Source: CAUTUX01 sp963532875 (GTDB lineage Bacteria; Bacillota; Clostridia; Christensenellales; CAG-917). From it: a stretch of 13,590 nucleotides of DNA. Positions 5,891-13,590 of this stretch are shown here, in pieces; the stretch's first letter is position 1, and every line of letters starts with the position of its first letter. A program made the translations under genes and the position numbers. The notes below the pieces were generated by a model, which was given only the letters and a program-made list of their open reading frames with translations, was not told the DNA's origin and did no database searches. The DNA is taken from NCBI GenBank assembly GCA_963532875.1, contig CAUSLO010000032.1:1-13590 (forward strand). The letters run 5' to 3'.

Positions 5891-7355
5891 CTATCCCCAT
5901 TGTGCTCAAGACTGTTTTCTTTGCTTCTTCCTTTTTAATTGTTTTGTTGTGTAAAATCTTCTTTTCTTTTAAGTTTGCGATTCCCTCTGGACAATCCCAC
6001 GCTGTATATTCTTCTAACTTTTCTAACGCCTTGATTGGATCTTTCTCTTTCTTCTTGGCGACGGCATTATATACATCTATTGCGAATTTATATGGGCTTG
6101 CTGTTGAAACGATAACTGTATATATATCATCTTCAACCTCATTGTCATATACTGCCATAGCAACTGCTGTATGGGTGTCTAATAGATAATCTTGATCTTC
6201 ATATGTTGAGCAAATTGTTTCTCGTGTTTCCTTTTCATCTGCCCAGCCAGATTGAAATATGCTGTTCTTAATTAAATTTAAGTCAAAGTCAAATTTACCC
6301 TTTGATTTCAAGTCAGCATAAATTTTCTTTATGTATTCTGAATCTCTATTTGCTAGTTCAAATAAAAGTCTTTCTAAATTTGAAGAAATTAAAATATCCA
6401 TTGATGGGGATATCGTTTTATAAAATTCTCTGTTTATGTCGTATTCTGCCTTTGTGAAAAAATCAGTTAAGATTTTATTGTTATTAGATGCAATATATAA
6501 TTTGTTAATTGGTAGCCCCATACGGTATGCATAGTATCCTGCAAGGATATTCCCAAAGTTGCCTGTAGGAACAACAAAATTTATTTTTTCATTCTCTTTG
6601 ATTTGTCCATCTTTTACTAACATCGCATATGTATAGATGTAGTATGCAATTTGCGGAGCAAGCCTTCCGAAATTAATTGAGTTCGCTGAGGACATTGCTA
6701 TATTCTTTGCCTCTAACTTCTTAATCACTTCGCTATCGTTGAAAATTTCTTTTACTGCAGATTGTGCATCATCAAAGTTGCCTTCTATTGAGAATACGTG
6801 GACATTCTTCCCCTCTTGAGTAAGCATCTGCAATTTCTGCATTTCACTCACGCCATCATTTGGGAATAGGACAATAATCTCCGTTTGATCTACATCTTTA
6901 AATCCTTCTAATGCTGCTTTCCCAGTATCGCCGCTTGTTGCAACAAGTATTAAAGTCTTATCACTTTTATTAAGTATCTTCTTACTCTCTACTATCAAAT
7001 ATGGAAGTACTGTAAGAGCCATATCCTTAAACGCAAACGTTGGTCCATGCCATAACTCCATTACTGCCAAATTTTCATCTATGACAAAAATTGGACATGT
7101 TCCATTTTCATCAAACTTTGAATAGGCTTTTGTAGTGATTTCTAAGAGTTTCTCATAACCGATATCATCTAGATATAAAGAAAGTACACGTGCCGAACAT
7201 TCTTCATAGCTGGTAGCCCAGTGCAAAACTGTTCCCAAATCTATCTTTGGGAAACTTACTGGAACAAATAGACCACCATCTTCGGCTATTCCTTTTACTA
7301 TTACTTCACTTGCTGTATATTCTTTTGAACTATTTCTTGTACTTATGAACTTCAT
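5883..7355 (-). CDS. thrC: Threonine synthase
   Basis: ThrC is the PLP enzyme that converts O-phosphohomoserine and water to threonine and phosphate. The 490-residue length and the N-terminal MKFISTRN with SEVIVKGIAEDGGLFVP identify the longer bacterial/fungal type. The PLP lysine is K110 in HGPTFAFKD (103-111). The cofactor-phosphate loop is ATSGDTGKAALEG (139-151). The motif NFVVPTGNFGNILAGY follows later, as expected. The ATG lies one base after the stop of the upstream P-loop gene, without a clear ribosome binding site, so coupling is likely. No hom or thrB is in the window. Identification is firm. Confidence 0.98.
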   Translation of the reverse strand: MKFISTRNSSKEYTASEVIVKGIAEDGGLFVPVSFPKIDLGTVLHWATSYEECSARVLSLYLDDIGYEKLLEITTKAYSKFDENGTCPIFVIDENLAVMELWHGPTFAFKDMALTVLPYLIVESKKILNKSDKTLILVATSGDTGKAALEGFKDVDQTEIIVLFPNDGVSEMQKLQMLTQEGKNVHVFSIEGNFDDAQSAVKEIFNDSEVIKKLEAKNIAMSSANSINFGRLAPQIAYYIYTYAMLVKDGQIKENEKINFVVPTGNFGNILAGYYAYRMGLPINKLYIASNNNKILTDFFTKAEYDINREFYKTISPSMDILISSNLERLLFELANRDSEYIKKIYADLKSKGKFDFDLNLIKNSIFQSGWADEKETRETICSTYEDQDYLLDTHTAVAMAVYDNEVEDDIYTVIVSTASPYKFAIDVYNAVAKKKEKDPIKALEKLEEYTAWDCPEGIANLKEKKILHNKTIKKEEAKKTVLSTMGIDE

Positions 7356-7356
7356 G

Positions 7357-7767
7357 TTATTTAATAAACTTAGGCTTTTTCTCCTTGCTTGTACTTACAC
7401 TAACACAGAAGTTTACTTTTGTACTATCTGCAATCTTTGCTAAATTTGTGAAGAAGTATTCCATTTCAGGAATTGTTTTATTAAGTATTCGGTGTGCTCC
7501 ATCAAAATATATGCTCTGGATATCGTAATTACCTGCCAAAACACCACAAACAAAACTTAATAACATTTCTTCAGTATACTTACTATATGATAATGCACTC
7601 TCTTCAACTGGAATTAATCTAACCTTGTTAGAAACTGCATGTATGTTTTTATTTTTATCTGTAATAAATACGACGTCGCCTTTTGCATTTTCAACCTCAG
7701 TATTCGCCATATCAATCATTATTTTTGTTTTACCAAATCCCTTTTCGCCTATAATGTAATTAATCAT
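7357..7767 (-). CDS. Small P-loop ATP-binding protein, function unknown
   Basis: The 136-residue protein begins with a textbook Walker A, MINYIIGEKGFGKTKIMID (GEKGFGKT at residues 7-14). It has a Walker-B-like strand ending in SIYFDGAH, and a strand FCVSVSTS near the C-terminus. It is a minimal P-loop fold with no added domain. Similar short clostridial proteins have been loosely annotated as PilT-like or generic ATP-binding proteins; no reaction is known. GGAGGG lies just upstream of the ATG, and a candidate promoter precedes it (7793-7821). It is immediately followed by thrC (one base), which suggests a shared mRNA rather than a shared pathway. Confidence 0.8.
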   Translation of the reverse strand: MINYIIGEKGFGKTKIMIDMANTEVENAKGDVVFITDKNKNIHAVSNKVRLIPVEESALSYSKYTEEMLLSFVCGVLAGNYDIQSIYFDGAHRILNKTIPEMEYFFTNLAKIADSTKVNFCVSVSTSKEKKPKFIK

Positions 7768-7792
7768 ATTTCCCTCCTGTATCTTTAATTAA

Positions 7793-7821
7793 ATTTTATC
7801 ACACCGTGTACTGCTCTTCAA
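7793..7821 (-). promoter_or_regulatory. Candidate internal promoter before the P-loop/thrC/trpS genes
   Basis: TTGAAG (7816-7821, 4/6) and TAAAAT (7793-7798, 5/6) are separated by 17 bases, in the 60-base gap after the LeuA-like gene. No terminator precedes it, so it would add to read-through from the rpmE promoter. Confidence 0.45.
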
Positions 7822-7827
7822 TATTGA

Positions 7828-9219
7828 CTAATTTAAAGCAATCAGTTTGTCGTATAATTCTGGGTCAAACTTTTTAATCATTTTCTTCAATTCTGAATCA
7901 CTCATTGATGCCGTTCTTCCATTTGCATATTCTTCATCAATTACTCCTTTCATTTTGGCGACAATCTCACTTTGCTTTTCAATCTTGTCTTCATCTTTCA
8001 ATCCGAAGTAATTATTTATCCAAAATGCTATACCTGCTAATCCACTGAATGAATCTATAATCACTCCTGGTGATCTATTTAATATTTTCTCAGTATCAAA
8101 TATGTTATATATCTCAGGATTCTTCAACATACCATCAGCATGTATTCCTGCCTTTGTAGCGTTGAAGTTTTTTCCAACAAATGGTGTTCTAGGTGGTATA
8201 TCAATTTTCATGACCTTTTGGAAATATTCAGCAATCTCAGTGATTACCGTTAAATCCATACCGCCAGTATTTCCACGTAAACTTGCGTATTCAATACACA
8301 TTGATTCTAGAGGTGTGTTACCTGTTCTTTCCCCTATTCCCATTAGTGTTGTTGATACGCTTGAACATCCATATAGCCATGCTGTTGATGAATTGACAAC
8401 TGCTTTGTTAAAGTCATTGTGCCCATGCCATTCCAATCTTTCTTCTGGAATTTCAGCATAGTGTTTCAATCCATATACGATACCTTGAACACTACGTGGC
8501 AAAGAAGTACCTGGGAACGAAACCCCATATCCCATTGTGTCGCACATCCTAACCTTGATTGGGATCCCGCTTTCTCTTGAAAGATTTTGCAATTCAATTG
8601 CAAAAGGCAAAACAAAACCGTAGTAATCTGCTCTCGTTATGTCTTCAAAATGACATCTTGGAACTATGCCCCTATCCAATGCCATTTTTACAACTGACAA
8701 ATACTTATCTAGTGCTTGCCTTCTAGTTAATTGCATCTTTTTAAAAATGTGGTAATCTGAGCAGCTAACAAGAATACCTGTTTCTTTGATCCCCATTTCT
8801 TTAACTAATTCAAAGTCTTTCTCGTTTGCTCTAATCCAACTTGTTACCTCTGGGAATTTATATCCTAATTCTTGGCATTCTCTAACCGCTTGTCTATCTT
8901 TTTCAGAATATAGAAAGAATTCGCTCTGACGAATAATTCCTTTTGGACCACCAAGTCTATGTAACATCTTAAATAGCGTTACTATATTCTCAACTGAAAA
9001 TGGTTCACATGCTTGTTGCCCATCTCTAAATGTTGTATCTGTTATGTATAGTTTTTTTGCACATTCTAATGGAACGTGTCTCATGTTAAATGTAACCTTT
9101 GGGACACTTCCGTATGTAAAAATCTTTCTATTTAAATTTGGTTGTACCACATCTTGCAATGAAGGTCTGTACATGTTTTCTTCAATTACGTTCTTATGTG
9201 GATTAAATTTTACTATCAT
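7828..9219 (-). CDS. HMGL-like/LeuA-family acyl transferase (Re-citrate, homocitrate or isopropylmalate synthase)
   Basis: The 463-residue enzyme belongs to the DRE-TIM metallolyase family, which condenses acetyl-CoA with a 2-oxoacid. Seen in the sequence: ITDTTFRDGQQ (residues 59-69, catalytic R65 and D66), CHFEDITRAD (189-198), the metal-binding HxH in LEWHGHNDF (H265, H267), and GERTGNTPLE (296-305). An N-terminal extension of about 55 residues precedes the barrel. The C-terminal LeuA allosteric dimer domain is not recognisable, which argues against ordinary leucine-inhibited isopropylmalate synthase. From memory, the overall pattern (extension plus SEFFLYSEKDRQAV, WLYGC and GIHADG) matches a clostridial group that includes Re-citrate synthase. 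Citrate, homocitrate and isopropylmalate synthase cannot be separated here. AGGTG precedes the ATG. Confidence 0.85.
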   Translation of the reverse strand: MIVKFNPHKNVIEENMYRPSLQDVVQPNLNRKIFTYGSVPKVTFNMRHVPLECAKKLYITDTTFRDGQQACEPFSVENIVTLFKMLHRLGGPKGIIRQSEFFLYSEKDRQAVRECQELGYKFPEVTSWIRANEKDFELVKEMGIKETGILVSCSDYHIFKKMQLTRRQALDKYLSVVKMALDRGIVPRCHFEDITRADYYGFVLPFAIELQNLSRESGIPIKVRMCDTMGYGVSFPGTSLPRSVQGIVYGLKHYAEIPEERLEWHGHNDFNKAVVNSSTAWLYGCSSVSTTLMGIGERTGNTPLESMCIEYASLRGNTGGMDLTVITEIAEYFQKVMKIDIPPRTPFVGKNFNATKAGIHADGMLKNPEIYNIFDTEKILNRSPGVIIDSFSGLAGIAFWINNYFGLKDEDKIEKQSEIVAKMKGVIDEEYANGRTASMSDSELKKMIKKFDPELYDKLIALN

Positions 9220-9271
9220 ATATTCACCTACATTTATTCTAGTCTAGCATACAAGAGTTAATTTGTCTTAC

Positions 9272-10360
9272 CTAGTCGCCCATTGATTCCATTAATTTAT
9301 TTTGCATTGCTATTCTCAACCCCGAAACCATTTCATCTATTTCCCCTAACATAAACTTATCTAGACTGTATAATGTCAAACCTATCCTATGGTCTGTTAC
9401 TCTACCTTGTGGAAAATTGTATGTCCTAATTCTCTCGCTTCTATCACCAGTTCCTACTTGCAAACGCCTATTCTCTGCATACTCCTTGTCCGCTTGAGAT
9501 TGGTAGAAATCATACAGTCTACTCTTCAATACTTTCATTGCTTTTTCTCTGTTTTTTATCTGGCTTCTTTCGTCCTGACACTCAACAATTATTCCTGTTG
9601 GAATGTGAGTTATACGTATGGCTGACTCTGTTTTATTAACATGCTGTCCACCCGCACCACCACTTCGATACGTATCTATTTTTAAATCTGTATCGTTGAT
9701 TACTACTTCTACATCTTCTGCTTCTGGCAACACCGCAACAGTAACTGTCGAGGTGTGTACTCTGCCTTGGGATTCGGTAACTGGAACTCTTTGAACTCTG
9801 TGCACACCACTTTCAAATTTAAGTTTTCCGTATACTCCCTTGCCTGTAATCATAAACACTAGTTCCTTAGCTCCACCCAATTCATTGTAGTTCATGTTGA
9901 CCTCTTCAACTTTCCACCTATTAGCATCAGCATAATGTCTGTACATTTTCATTAATTCAGTTCCGAACAAACCTGCTTCGTCTCCACCTGCTCCAGATCT
10001 GATTTCCATTATGACGTTATTATTTTCATTTGGATCCTTTGGCAACATTGCTATTTTTAGTCTATCTTCAATCTCTTCAAGTTTAGTCTTGAGCTCTTCT
10101 ATTTCTTCCTTTGCCAATTGCCTCATGGTTACGTCAGACTCATCTTCTAACATTGCTTGGCAATCTGATAGTGTTTCTTTTGCTTTTAAGTACTCATCAT
10201 AAATTTCTACAACCTCTTCTATATTAGACATTTCTTTGGTGTACTTTTTATATAATTCTTGATTAGAAATTACGCTATTGTCGCAAACTAAATTTTGCAA
10301 TTCCTTGTATCTTTCTTTTACACTTGCTAACTTAAGAAGCATTTTATCTGTTAGTATCAT
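9272..10360 (-). CDS. prfA: Peptide chain release factor 1
   Basis: RF1 reads UAA and UAG stop codons in the ribosomal A site and triggers peptide release. The 362 residues are full length. The peptidyl-transferase GGQ is at 237-239 within RSGGAGGQHVNKTES, and its glutamine is the methylation target of PrmC. The PxT anticodon-like tripeptide is P193-V-T195 in RVPVTESQGRVHTS, which marks RF1 rather than RF2. A later MLLKLASVKERY (codon 7) would match the usual RF1 N-terminus, but TGAGGA lies just upstream of the ATG at 10360, so the longer start is preferred. The gene overlaps the end of the prmC fusion by 17 bases, coupling enzyme and substrate. Identification is firm. Confidence 0.98.
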   Translation of the reverse strand: MILTDKMLLKLASVKERYKELQNLVCDNSVISNQELYKKYTKEMSNIEEVVEIYDEYLKAKETLSDCQAMLEDESDVTMRQLAKEEIEELKTKLEEIEDRLKIAMLPKDPNENNNVIMEIRSGAGGDEAGLFGTELMKMYRHYADANRWKVEEVNMNYNELGGAKELVFMITGKGVYGKLKFESGVHRVQRVPVTESQGRVHTSTVTVAVLPEAEDVEVVINDTDLKIDTYRSGGAGGQHVNKTESAIRITHIPTGIIVECQDERSQIKNREKAMKVLKSRLYDFYQSQADKEYAENRRLQVGTGDRSERIRTYNFPQGRVTDHRIGLTLYSLDKFMLGEIDEMVSGLRIAMQNKLMESMGD

Positions 10361-12170
10361 TTGTCCTCACTATTGCTATTCTATCAATTCCTTCAATATC
10401 TTTTATTATTTCTACTCTATCTTTTTCAAACATTTTATTTATTTCTTCCGCTTGACCTATCCCAAACTCAAACATCAATACGCCGTTATCGTTTAAGTAT
10501 TCCTTATATTGTATTGCAATTTTTCTAATTAAGTCTAAACCATCTTGCCCGCCATCTAGAGCAAGTTTTGGTTCAAAGTCCTTTACCTTCTTATCCAAGC
10601 CTTCTATCTCACTACTTGGGATGTATGGTGGATTTGAAATTATTAGGTCAAACTTCCCTTCTACACTATCAAACAAGTTACTCTCTATGCATTGCATTTT
10701 TGAATTAAGACTTTGCCCATTCAATCTTGCTACTGTTAAGGCATCACTTGAAATATCAACGCCAACAACTTCTGCACCAGTTTCTTTGTATATTGTATGA
10801 CCAATCGCCCCACTGCCTGTACAGAGATCTAGAACTCGTTTATATCCATGCTCTTTGATTTGTTTGATTGCCTTTTCAACTAATTCTTCCGTTTCTGGTC
10901 TAGGGATTAGTACCCTACTATCTACCATATATGTATATCCGTAGAAGTAACTTTTACCTACTGCGTATTGGGCTGGTTGTCCATTCTTCATTTTATTAAA
11001 GACTTTTATTGCCCCCATAAATTCTTCTTTGTTAAATAAGTGTACTGGCAGTTCACCTCTCTTTATACTTCCTGCTTCACAAAGTACATAATCTATGTCG
11101 CTATCCTCAATGTCCTTAACAATCTCTTTTGCTTTCTTTACGGCATTTTGATATGTTACTTCAATTTTAAAGTTACCTTCTTCTACGTTTGGATTCTCAT
11201 CCATTTCTAGAACTTTTTTAAATGCCACTATTGCAACTTCAAGCATTTCATCATTTGGCTCTCTTGTTGTTAATTTTTGCAACAACATCCCTGGCGACCT
11301 AAAAATCTTAAATACTATGTTATCTGATAGAGCAAAGAATTTTAGGACTTCGTATGATATCCCAGCAACAATTGGTATAAAGGCTATCTTACATGCAATC
11401 TTTATCAAAGCGTCTATTGCCTTATGTTGTCCGTTTTGTATCCAATGTAACTCTTTGAGCCCCCATGTAACGAATGCGAAAACTAGCATTGAAACAACTA
11501 AAGCAAAAAACATAAATGTCGTTCCGCAACGTGAGTGCTCTTTAGTCATCTTCCTTACGTTCTCTACTGTTAACTCTAATTCATTCTCATAGCACGCAAT
11601 TGTCTTATGTTCTGCACCATGATACATAAATAGCCGTTTAACATCTTTCATCAAGGATATTGAGAGTATATAAATTATGAAGATTGTAATCATTATTCCA
11701 CTTTCAATTAAACTGCTGATTACTGGATGCCAATTGCTTTGTTTGCTCACCTTAGCGATTAACTCTTTGAATACAGTTGGTAAGACTATGAAAAGTAATA
11801 TTGCAAGACCGACTCCTAAAACAACAGAAAACCCCATCATTATGTCATTAGGTTTAACTTTCTTAGATTTCTTTGTTACCCACTTATCAAACTTAGTAGG
11901 CTCAGCAAACTCTCCAAATACTTCCGCAGAACGCATAATAAGTGCTGTACCAGCAAATAACTGTGTGAATAAATTAACAATGCCTCTGATGAATGGAATT
12001 TTATTTACTCGCTCTCTCGCTTTGGTCTGCTTTAGATATTTGTTTTCTAATGTTATTTCGCCAGTTTCAGTACGTATTGCGGTTGCCATACTTTTTTTAC
12101 CACGCATCATTACGCCTTCAAGTACGGCTTGCCCACCGATACTACTTCTAATCTTTCTGTTCTTTTTCAT
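10344..12170 (-). CDS. prmC: Fusion: DUF1385 membrane protein + release factor glutamine methyltransferase
   Basis: One uninterrupted 608-residue frame joins two proteins that are normally separate. Residues 1 to about 320 are DUF1385 (YqhQ-like): SIGGQAVLEGVMMRG (10-24), several transmembrane helices (about 112-132, 155-174, 218-236, 257-275), YHGAEHKTIACYE (183-195) and HSRCGTTF (212-219). Residues about 335-608 are PrmC: a helical recognition domain, VLIPRPETEE (420-429), SAM motif VLDLCTGSGAIG (446-457) and catalytic NPPY (513-516). PrmC methylates the GGQ glutamine of release factors; the role of DUF1385 is unknown. The fusion would tether PrmC to the membrane. No Shine-Dalgarno is seen near the ATG, which lies 21 bases after rpmE. 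In related genomes rpmE, DUF1385, prmC and prfA are typically adjacent, so the fusion comes from an existing gene order. Confidence 0.93.
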   Translation of the reverse strand: MKKNRKIRSSIGGQAVLEGVMMRGKKSMATAIRTETGEITLENKYLKQTKARERVNKIPFIRGIVNLFTQLFAGTALIMRSAEVFGEFAEPTKFDKWVTKKSKKVKPNDIMMGFSVVLGVGLAILLFIVLPTVFKELIAKVSKQSNWHPVISSLIESGIMITIFIIYILSISLMKDVKRLFMYHGAEHKTIACYENELELTVENVRKMTKEHSRCGTTFMFFALVVSMLVFAFVTWGLKELHWIQNGQHKAIDALIKIACKIAFIPIVAGISYEVLKFFALSDNIVFKIFRSPGMLLQKLTTREPNDEMLEVAIVAFKKVLEMDENPNVEEGNFKIEVTYQNAVKKAKEIVKDIEDSDIDYVLCEAGSIKRGELPVHLFNKEEFMGAIKVFNKMKNGQPAQYAVGKSYFYGYTYMVDSRVLIPRPETEELVEKAIKQIKEHGYKRVLDLCTGSGAIGHTIYKETGAEVVGVDISSDALTVARLNGQSLNSKMQCIESNLFDSVEGKFDLIISNPPYIPSSEIEGLDKKVKDFEPKLALDGGQDGLDLIRKIAIQYKEYLNDNGVLMFEFGIGQAEEINKMFEKDRVEIIKDIEGIDRIAIVRTNDTNR

Positions 12171-12191
12171 AGGAAGAACAATAGCCCTTTA

Positions 12192-12401
12192 CTATTTCTC
12201 GAGGCTATATCTCTTTTTGAATTTTTCTACTCTTCCGCCGCTATCAACTAGTTTTTGCTTACCTGTGAAATATGGATGACATTTAGAACAAATATCAATT
12301 CTTATCTCATCACCCTTCTTTGTTGTGCCAGTTTTAAATGTATTTCCACATGCACAAATAACTGTTGCTTCATGATAATCTGGATGAATTCCTTTTTTCA
12401 T
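12192..12401 (-). CDS. rpmE: 50S ribosomal protein L31 (zinc-binding type)
   Basis: L31 bridges the two ribosomal subunits near the central protuberance. The 69-residue protein starts MKKGIHPDYHEATV and has the four zinc cysteines C16, C18, C38 and C41 (ICACGN and CSKCHP), so it is the zinc-containing C+ paralogue used in zinc-replete cells. HPYFTGKQK is the family signature. The extension after FTGKQK, to residue 69, is usual in Firmicutes. GTAGGAGG lies seven bases before the ATG. It is the first gene of the prmC-prfA operon and follows a leader hairpin and a strong promoter. Identification is firm. Confidence 0.97.
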   Translation of the reverse strand: MKKGIHPDYHEATVICACGNTFKTGTTKKGDEIRIDICSKCHPYFTGKQKLVDSGGRVEKFKKRYSLEK

Positions 12402-12461
12402 ACTTGCCTCCTACAATATTTTTCCATATCCACACGTGCCTTGCACACGCATATGACTGCT
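12402..12461 (-). promoter_or_regulatory. rpmE leader with hairpin (possible L31 autoregulatory leader)
   Basis: The predicted 5' UTR is about 60 bases. Directly after the predicted start, the minus-strand RNA 12455-12425 folds on itself: GTGC AAG GCAC forms the top, continued by five more pairs that are mostly G-U wobbles, and AT/AT pairs near the base. The ribosome binding site follows at the 3' end of the leader. Ribosomal-protein leaders have been proposed for L31 in Firmicutes; I cannot compare with that consensus here. Confidence 0.4.
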
Positions 12462-12467
12462 TTAAGA

Positions 12468-12497
12468 ATTATATAGATTGCAACGCTCTTAAGTCAA
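12468..12497 (-). promoter_or_regulatory. Promoter of the rpmE-prmC-prfA operon
   Basis: TTGACT (12492-12497, 5/6) and a perfect TATAAT (12468-12473) are 18 bases apart on the minus strand, with the start predicted near 12461. It is the best promoter upstream of the housekeeping run. The bases between it and the AlbA_2-type gene (12498-12560) show no terminator hairpin. Confidence 0.75.
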
Positions 12498-12560
12498 ACA
12501 AAGAAAAGAGGGCAACAGTGAGTCGTTCTTAAAATCGCACATTTAATTAAAACTCTTCTT

Positions 12561-13496
12561 TTACTCGTTCACTTTCCAATAGCCAGTTTTGTTGGATCCC
12601 ACCCTCTCTATGTATCCATTTTCTTTCAAAAACTTAATATTATTTTCAATTGCAGTTATTCCTATTCCTATTAGTTGAGATAACTGTGGTTGTGTCACAT
12701 TAGGATTATTTCTTATTTCTGTTAAAACCTCTTCTTGTCTTGAAGACAACGATTTCCCTTCTTTCACATTAACCTTTGGTCGGTTTATCCAATTAAATGG
12801 AATATTGACTACAATTGTATTTTCTCTAAACTCAAAGATATCTCGGCCGTAAATATCTACAATAGTTGGAACTCCTCTGCCAGAACGTTCACTAATGTGC
12901 AATTGCAAAAATATATCTGATAATTTTTGATTAATAGGGATGGAGACTCCGCTATAAAATCCCTCTTTTGTTTGTCCTGGGGCGATGCCCCCTCTCGAGA
13001 GAATTTCAATTCGGTTACTATATACTGTAATCATTGGGGCATTCCCATCTACCCACTTATTATGTACGAAAGCATTTATGACCGCTTCTCTAAATGCATT
13101 CATATCAAATAATGGAACATCTTTTCTCATTAGAATCCGTCTGCTTTCGTCGGCTTGAATTATATTTATTACGTCTGCATATTCCAACACCTTATCTAGA
13201 CTGTATAAAATACACGTGTTCCCAAATTCTTTTACCGAGTACAAGTGGCTTGCTTTGGTCTCACCACTAAACACTGACACTCTAACTGGCATATGACTAT
13301 CATCAGAGAGCAACTGAGCCATAAAGTTATACTTGCCGTCTTGAGTTAAAAGTCCAAGATTCTGCTTAAAAGTTTCCTGCCTTAAAGCAACACCTTTCCC
13401 TGCGTAATAAGTAAACAGCCTCTCAAAAGTTAAATTTTGATACTCCGATTCAAGATTCTCTATTGTCTTTTCTTTCCTATTTAACACTTCAAACAA
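12561..13496 (-). CDS. AlbA_2/RecG-like transcriptional regulator, N-terminal domain missing (frameshifted or partial)
   Basis: The 311-residue frame matches the C-terminal two thirds of the AlbA_2 (Schlafen-type AAA_4) family of putative regulators. It has a linker domain with LGLLTQDGKYNFMAQLLSDD (47-66), a GHKL-like HATPase_c_4 domain with the N-box FREAVINAFVHNKW (135-148), SRGGI (167-171) and HISERSGRGVP (200-210), then a winged helix (about 252-311) with a recognition segment VTQPQLSQLIGI. The N-terminal AlbA_2 domain (about 120-150 residues) is absent. The first possible start here is a TTG with no ribosome binding site. Family-like sequence (YPDREVQLFEV) continues upstream of it in the same frame to a stop at 13545-13547. 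The gene is thus probably longer and interrupted, not genuinely short. Ligand and targets are unknown. Confidence 0.75.
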   Translation of the reverse strand: MFEVLNRKEKTIENLESEYQNLTFERLFTYYAGKGVALRQETFKQNLGLLTQDGKYNFMAQLLSDDSHMPVRVSVFSGETKASHLYSVKEFGNTCILYSLDKVLEYADVINIIQADESRRILMRKDVPLFDMNAFREAVINAFVHNKWVDGNAPMITVYSNRIEILSRGGIAPGQTKEGFYSGVSIPINQKLSDIFLQLHISERSGRGVPTIVDIYGRDIFEFRENTIVVNIPFNWINRPKVNVKEGKSLSSRQEEVLTEIRNNPNVTQPQLSQLIGIGITAIENNIKFLKENGYIERVGSNKTGYWKVNE

Positions 13497-13532
13497 TTGA
13501 ACTTCTCTGTCCGGATATTTGGATAAATTAAC

Positions 13533-13590
13533 TTTACTAAGTAATTACCAAAGGAATACCCTATATTTTTTAAGATAAAGTAGCGAAAAA
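13533..13590 (-). pseudogene. Upstream piece of the AlbA_2-type gene in another frame
   Basis: From the window edge inward, one minus-strand frame (first codon 13588-13586) is open and reads YFILKNIGYSFGNYLVK. This resembles the end of an AlbA_2 domain, where homologues have a pattern like PYFLK-x-x-G-x-x-x-G-x-Y-V-R-V-G. A one-base slip near 13533-13537 (AAAG) would continue as VNLSKYPDREVQ in the frame of the main gene, and the spacing then fits the family. The piece is short and the comparison is from memory. The rest of the domain would lie outside the window. Confidence 0.4.

Noticed and set aside
5891..5960. T-box or tryptophan leader for trpS
   Set aside because: The trpS start overlaps thrC by eight bases, and the upstream sequence is fully coding.
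11677..12279. Long plus-strand open frame (200 codons)
   Set aside because: It lies antisense to the DUF1385 part of the prmC fusion and the end of rpmE, both of which have clear family motifs, and its translation shows no domain. The same applies to the plus-strand frames at 377-730, 5133-5567 and 8102-8461.
1..13590. tRNA or rRNA genes
   Set aside because: The gaps between genes are all under 180 bases, and I see no cloverleaf with T-loop GTTCRA in them.

Overview
The window reads as a low-GC Firmicutes (Clostridia-type) chromosome. Genes use TGA as stop and mostly AGGAGG-like ribosome binding sites. The release-factor/L31 neighbourhood is laid out as in clostridia, and several families (DUF5685, DUF1385, DUF4143 ATPases, AlbA_2-type regulators) are common there. 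Genus and species cannot be told from the sequence. Every convincing gene lies on the minus strand, so the region reads from right to left.

Right edge (13590-12561): an AlbA_2/RecG-like transcriptional regulator. Its N-terminal part lies beyond the window or has been shifted out of frame near 13535. Next comes a long housekeeping run from a good promoter at 12468-12497: rpmE (L31, with a hairpin leader), a single-ORF fusion of a DUF1385 membrane protein with the release-factor methyltransferase PrmC, prfA (RF1, the PrmC substrate, overlapping by 17 bases), a LeuA/homocitrate/Re-citrate-synthase-like enzyme, a small P-loop protein (with its own candidate promoter), thrC, trpS and a DUF5685 protein. 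Most junctions from the P-loop gene onward are 1-2 bases apart or overlap.

Middle (4031-2612): a 23-bp tandem repeat (2.6 copies) directly upstream of a promoter, then a DUF4143-type AAA ATPase with a nuclease-like C-terminus. This looks like an accessory insertion.

Left part (2611-1): short surface and unknown genes. Two small lipoproteins appear to be paralogues (149 aa and a reconstructed 148 aa). They flank a J-domain-like protein with a ten-cysteine tail, and a six-helix membrane protein follows. The right-hand lipoprotein gene is the most unusual locus. A run of ten G lies between its candidate -35 and -10 boxes, which suggests phase-variable transcription. Its reading frame is split by one base exactly at an A AAA AAC heptamer, the classic -1 frameshift signal. 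A 15-pair RNA hairpin with wobble pairs valid only on the minus-strand RNA precedes the membrane protein gene. At the left edge a strong promoter points out of the window.
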